Shown here piece after piece: positions 60,873 to 64,000 of a stretch of 64,000 nucleotides of DNA. Position 1 is the first letter of the stretch, and each line of letters begins with the position of its first letter. Below the pieces are notes generated by a model, which had not been told where the DNA came from, did not search any database, and saw nothing but the letters and a program-made list of their open reading frames with translations. The translations under genes and the position numbers were made by a program. Source of the DNA: MAG-120531 sp963934855 (lineage in GTDB: Bacteria; Bacteroidota; Bacteroidia; Flavobacteriales; Flavobacteriaceae); NCBI GenBank assembly GCA_963934855.1, contig CAWWAC010000006.1, positions 11,057 through 75,056 of the forward strand, written 5' to 3'.

Positions 60873-63605
60873 ATGAAAGCTTTTTTATCTGAAATAGTAG
60901 AAGTTATTCTTCATGAAGAAACCCAGCTATCTAAAACGGTATGGATTTTTCCAAGTAAAAGAGCGGGCGTTTTGGCCAAGGATTATTTAAAAAAACAGAT
61001 TTCTAAAACGGCCTTTGCGCCAGAATTTTACAGCATTGAATCTTTTGTGACAAAAATAGCTGACATACAAGCAGCTCCTTCAGAAACAGCCCTTTGCTTC
61101 CTGTATGAATGCTACTTAGAAAGTGACATTCCAGACAAAGACTCTTTTTCTGCTTTTTTACCATGGGGCACCACCCTACTCCAAGATTACAATGAAATAG
61201 ACCGCTATGGTGTAAATGCAAAAAAACTATACGGACATATTCAAAACTTACAAGAAGTCTCTCATTGGGCACTAGAGGCAGATCAAACAGAAATGGTTAA
61301 AAACTATTTAAAGTTTTGGAAGCAACTGCCAGGTTTGTACGAGCGTTTTACTAATAAAATGCTGCAAAAAGGCCTGGGACACCAAGGGCTTATTTATAAA
61401 ACAGCCACTCAGAATCTGGAAAGCTATCTAGAAATTCATACAGAAAAAAGATTTTTATTTATTGGTTTTAACGCGCTAAACACCTCTGAGTCTTCTATTA
61501 TCCAAACCATTTTAAAAAAAAATAGAGGTCAAGCATTTTGGGATGTAGATCAGTATTTTTTAGACCATCATTTTCATGAGGCTGGTTATTTTATTAGAAA
61601 ACACAAAAAAGAATGGCCTTATTTTGAGAAAAATCCAGTTCTGGGCGTTTCTAATTATTTTACAGAAAAAAAAGAAATTCAAATAATTGGTGCGCCAAAA
61701 AGTGTTTCACAAGCCCACCTCATTGGCCATTTAATAGAGGGGTTTAGTGAAAGTGCTTTAAAAAATACGGCAGTAGTGCTGGGAGATGAAAACTTGTTAA
61801 ACCCTGTTTTACACACGCTGCCACCCCGTATTAAGGCCAATATTACTATGGGGTACCCACTGTCTAGTGCTGCCTTAGCCAGCCTTGTAAATGCCTTATT
61901 TGAATTGCAAACCAGTGGAGAAATTAATGGCTGGTACATAGGCCAGGTAAAAGCTATTTTACAGCACAGATGTCTAATAGAGCTTCTGGACCAAAAGCAA
62001 AGGGGAGGGAGCACTCTATTGCTAAAAAAGTGTCACGAGCTAAACAGCACTTTTACCAGTTTGTCTTTTATGAAAGCACAGCTTCCAAAAGCAGCAAATA
62101 CATTACAGCTGGTTTTTAAAGACCACAAAGACAACCCTAAAGATTTTCTTGAATCTCTACTTTCACTCCTAGAGGAATTAGAAAAAATAGGCGCTCTTAA
62201 AAAAGATAAAAACCTACTATCAGAAACGCTATACTTTAAAGAAATTACTACTGCCCTTCAGCTCCAACTAAAAAACTTTTCTTTTATAGACAATTTAAAG
62301 GGCCTTAGGAAAATATACCAGGAACGGCTTGGAAAGGAAAGACTCAGCTTTAGTGGAGAGGCCCTTTCTGGCTTACAAATTATGGGAATGCTAGAGAGTA
62401 GAAATCTAGATTTTGAAACTGTAATTATCTCACATGTCAATGAGGGTATTTTACCTGGCGGCAAATCTAACAACTCCTTTATTCCTCTTTCACTTAAAAA
62501 AGAGTTTGGTCTACCTACCTTTAAAGAAAAAGACGCGGTATATGCGTATCACTTTTACAGGTTGTTACAAAGGGCTAAAAAAGTGTATCTACTCTACAAT
62601 ACTGCTACAGATGTTTTAGAAGGCGGAGAGCCTAGCAGATTTATTCACCAATTAAGTACTCAAAATATTCCTGGCGTGGTAGTGAAAGAAACTTTTGCCA
62701 TGCCTTTATTAGATCACATACAGCCAAGAATGGTCACCATTAAAAAAGACCCAAGTATTATTAAAATTCTAGAGAAAAAGGCGGCCATTGGCTTTTCTCC
62801 TTCTGCCATAAACACCTATATAAGAAACCCCATAGATTTTTACAAACGCTATGTCCTTGGTATTAAGGACCCAGATATCTTAGAAGAAATTATAGCCTAC
62901 AATACCTTTGGCACCATTGTGCATGACAGTTTAGAAGCACTGTATAAGGACTATGTGGGCGTACCCTTACAAGCGGTTCATTTTAAAGCCATAAAAGCCC
63001 AATTAACACCCACTTTAAAATCTAACTTTGAAAGACTTCACAGCCCATTAGAGGGGGGCAGAGGTAAAAACATCATAGCCCATAGGGTCATTCTTAAATA
63101 CTTAGAAGACTATGTGGCCTATGACCAACAGTGTGCAGAAAAAGAAAGTATTGTTATAGAAGGGCTAGAGATAAAATACAGCATGCCTCTTTATGTCTCC
63201 GGCATAGACATTCCAGTGCTGTTTTCAGGAACCATAGACCGCATAGACAAAAGAAGTAACCAAATTCATATCATAGACTTTAAAACTGGGCTGGTACAGC
63301 CAGGAGAGCTCAAGCTAAAAAACTGGGAAGACTTAGCCACAGAACCCAAAAACTCCAAGAACCTACAACTACTAGCCTACGCATCGCTTTACCAAGAAAA
63401 CCACCCGGGCAGCACAGTAAAAGCTGGCATATACAGTTTTAAAAACACCAAACTAGGCACTATGTACTTTGAAAATAGCCAAGAGACAGAATCCAAACAA
63501 GAAATTAGTACAACTACCACAAAAAATTTCAAAGAAAGCCTGACTGCTATTATCCAAGAAATTTTTGACTTAAATACACCCTTTGTAGAAAAAGAATTGG
63601 TTTAG
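60873..63605 (+). CDS. AddB-like PD-(D/E)XK nuclease
   Basis: A 910-residue protein with a degenerate helicase-like N-terminus that lacks Walker A (TVWIFPSKRAGVLAKDYL). It has a middle helicase-like half (IMGMLESRNLDFETVIISHVNEG) and a C-terminal PD-(D/E)XK nuclease with GTIVHDSLEALY (about 690) and FSGTIDRIDKRSNQIHIIDFKTG (about 800). This is the second nuclease subunit expected beside the AddA-like protein. No four-cysteine iron-sulfur set is visible. The C-terminus is complete, ending TPFVEKELV. Immediately downstream is an unrelated start-less fragment. Confidence 0.85.
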   Translation: MKAFLSEIVEVILHEETQLSKTVWIFPSKRAGVLAKDYLKKQISKTAFAPEFYSIESFVTKIADIQAAPSETALCFLYECYLESDIPDKDSFSAFLPWGTTLLQDYNEIDRYGVNAKKLYGHIQNLQEVSHWALEADQTEMVKNYLKFWKQLPGLYERFTNKMLQKGLGHQGLIYKTATQNLESYLEIHTEKRFLFIGFNALNTSESSIIQTILKKNRGQAFWDVDQYFLDHHFHEAGYFIRKHKKEWPYFEKNPVLGVSNYFTEKKEIQIIGAPKSVSQAHLIGHLIEGFSESALKNTAVVLGDENLLNPVLHTLPPRIKANITMGYPLSSAALASLVNALFELQTSGEINGWYIGQVKAILQHRCLIELLDQKQRGGSTLLLKKCHELNSTFTSLSFMKAQLPKAANTLQLVFKDHKDNPKDFLESLLSLLEELEKIGALKKDKNLLSETLYFKEITTALQLQLKNFSFIDNLKGLRKIYQERLGKERLSFSGEALSGLQIMGMLESRNLDFETVIISHVNEGILPGGKSNNSFIPLSLKKEFGLPTFKEKDAVYAYHFYRLLQRAKKVYLLYNTATDVLEGGEPSRFIHQLSTQNIPGVVVKETFAMPLLDHIQPRMVTIKKDPSIIKILEKKAAIGFSPSAINTYIRNPIDFYKRYVLGIKDPDILEEIIAYNTFGTIVHDSLEALYKDYVGVPLQAVHFKAIKAQLTPTLKSNFERLHSPLEGGRGKNIIAHRVILKYLEDYVAYDQQCAEKESIVIEGLEIKYSMPLYVSGIDIPVLFSGTIDRIDKRSNQIHIIDFKTGLVQPGELKLKNWEDLATEPKNSKNLQLLAYASLYQENHPGSTVKAGIYSFKNTKLGTMYFENSQETESKQEISTTTTKNFKESLTAIIQEIFDLNTPFVEKELV

Positions 63606-63799
63606 AATTAGACCCTAACTCATATCCTATTGACATTAGATATGATAAAGCACAGTTATTAGCTGCTGAGGTAACTAAATATTTATCTCAAGGAGGTGTT
63701 TTTAAGCAATACATGCAGGAAACTTTGGCAGTTGGCTTGACTTACTTGCGTGGTCTTGAAGTGAATGAGTTGGAGGAAGAAGAAATGCCTATGGTGTAA
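63605..63799 (+). pseudogene. Start-less 3' gene fragment, 64 codons
   Basis: A frame beginning at the last base of the addB-like TAG runs 64 codons to a TAA at 63797-63799. It reads ELDPNSYPIDIRYDKAQ and later GGVFKQYMQETLAVGL, ending acidic (NELEEEEMPMV). No start codon precedes the coding-like part, and the frame closes at 63566-63568. Codon use (TTG for Leu, CGT for Arg) differs from neighbouring genes, which prefer TTA/CTA and AGA. It looks like the tail of a larger gene joined here by recombination or by assembly. No family was recognised; a phage structural gene is one guess. Confidence 0.55.
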
Positions 63800-63803
63800 A
63801 AGA

Positions 63804-63827
63804 AAACCCTCCGAATGGGAGGGTTTT
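63804..63827. terminator. Bidirectional terminator after the gene fragment
   Basis: AACCCTCC and GGAGGGTT arms around gaatg, flanked by A-run and T-run; works for the fragment (plus) and for the minus-strand gene beyond. Confidence 0.85.
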
Positions 63828-63842
63828 TATATTAAGGGTGCC

Positions 63843-64000
63843 TTACCAAGCGGCTCTCCATTGTCTTACAGTATGTATTTTACCATCTTCTCCAAATATG
63901 AACTTTTCTAAAAAGAAGTCTTCCTCAACAGTTCCGTCTTTTTTGTACTTAGTTTCATTAGAACCAACTTCAACAATACTTCTTTCACCTTCTAATTCAT
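63843..64000 (-). CDS. C-terminus of an unidentified protein (partial), possibly NTF2-like
   Basis: 51 codons run off the right window edge. The visible part contains SIVEVGSNETKYKKDGTVEED and ends KFIFGEDGKIHTVRQWRAAW. The closing strand pattern FxFGEDGKIxTVRQW resembles the end of SnoaL/NTF2-like proteins, but the stretch is too short for a firm family call. Convergent to the gene fragment, separated by the terminator. Confidence 0.45.
   Translation of the reverse strand, partial: ELEGERSIVEVGSNETKYKKDGTVEEDFFLEKFIFGEDGKIHTVRQWRAAW

Noticed and set aside
63569..63605. -1 frameshift in the addB-like gene to join the downstream fragment
   Set aside because: The frame is open across GAAAAAG, so a slip could fuse them, but the addB-like protein already ends as expected for its nuclease domain and the fragment shows no relation to it.

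Overview
The window is an ordinary, densely packed chromosomal segment of a bacterium of the phylum Bacteroidota, most likely a marine member of the Flavobacteriaceae. The evidence is low GC content, ATG starts without strong Shine-Dalgarno sequences, recurrent TAnnTTTG promoter boxes, two TonB-dependent receptors (one paired with a DUF4249 lipoprotein), a Bat aerotolerance operon, an IPExxxVDY-family gene between rnc and pyk, and a eukaryote-like IleRS. I see no rRNA, tRNA, CRISPR array, insertion sequence or complete prophage. About 54 genes are supported.

Layout. 1-8.2 kb (minus strand): start of a DksA/TraR-like gene, ileS, a TonB-dependent receptor overlapping recO, and gdhA. 8.3-12.9 kb: a cystathionine gamma-synthase-type enzyme with a DinB-fold protein, then ArsC-like, EamA transporter, thioesterase and nitronate monooxygenase genes. 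13-16.7 kb: a c-type cytochrome lipoprotein, a second TonB receptor and its DUF4249 lipoprotein. 16.8-23.6 kb: a SulP transporter, the folate genes pabB-pabC, convergent gpsA and glpD, and an unknown gene. 23.7-31.6 kb: CvpA, an ALDH7-type dehydrogenase, acyl-ACP desaturase, a phosphoesterase, a fructokinase-like enzyme, and a minus-strand trio (aldo/keto reductase, SDR, AlbA_2-type protein).

31.9-41.0 kb is the MoxR-DUF58-BatABCDE operon, with an extra BatD-like membrane protein. It is followed by a small membrane protein, a beta-carbonic anhydrase with a second SulP transporter (a probable bicarbonate uptake pair), pheS, a CYTH protein and DNA polymerase IV. 47-51.4 kb (minus) is acpP-fabF-rnc-IPExxxVDY-pyk, with a terminator-like hairpin between acpP and fabF. 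51.5-55.5 kb (plus) is purN-rnhA-PfkB kinase-amidophosphoribosyltransferase. After a 306-bp gap comes sodA (minus), then an AddA-like helicase-nuclease, kbl and an AddB-like nuclease.

Three places deserve most attention. IleRS carries GIHH instead of the HIGH signature, a swap linked in IleRS2 enzymes to very high mupirocin resistance. The gap at 55.5-55.8 kb holds a tandem 20-bp direct repeat, a plausible promoter box and a perfect-stem terminator, which together look like an independent small-RNA unit. Immediately after the addB-like stop codon lies the start-less 3' part of an unrelated gene with different codon use, suggesting a recombination scar or an assembly join.
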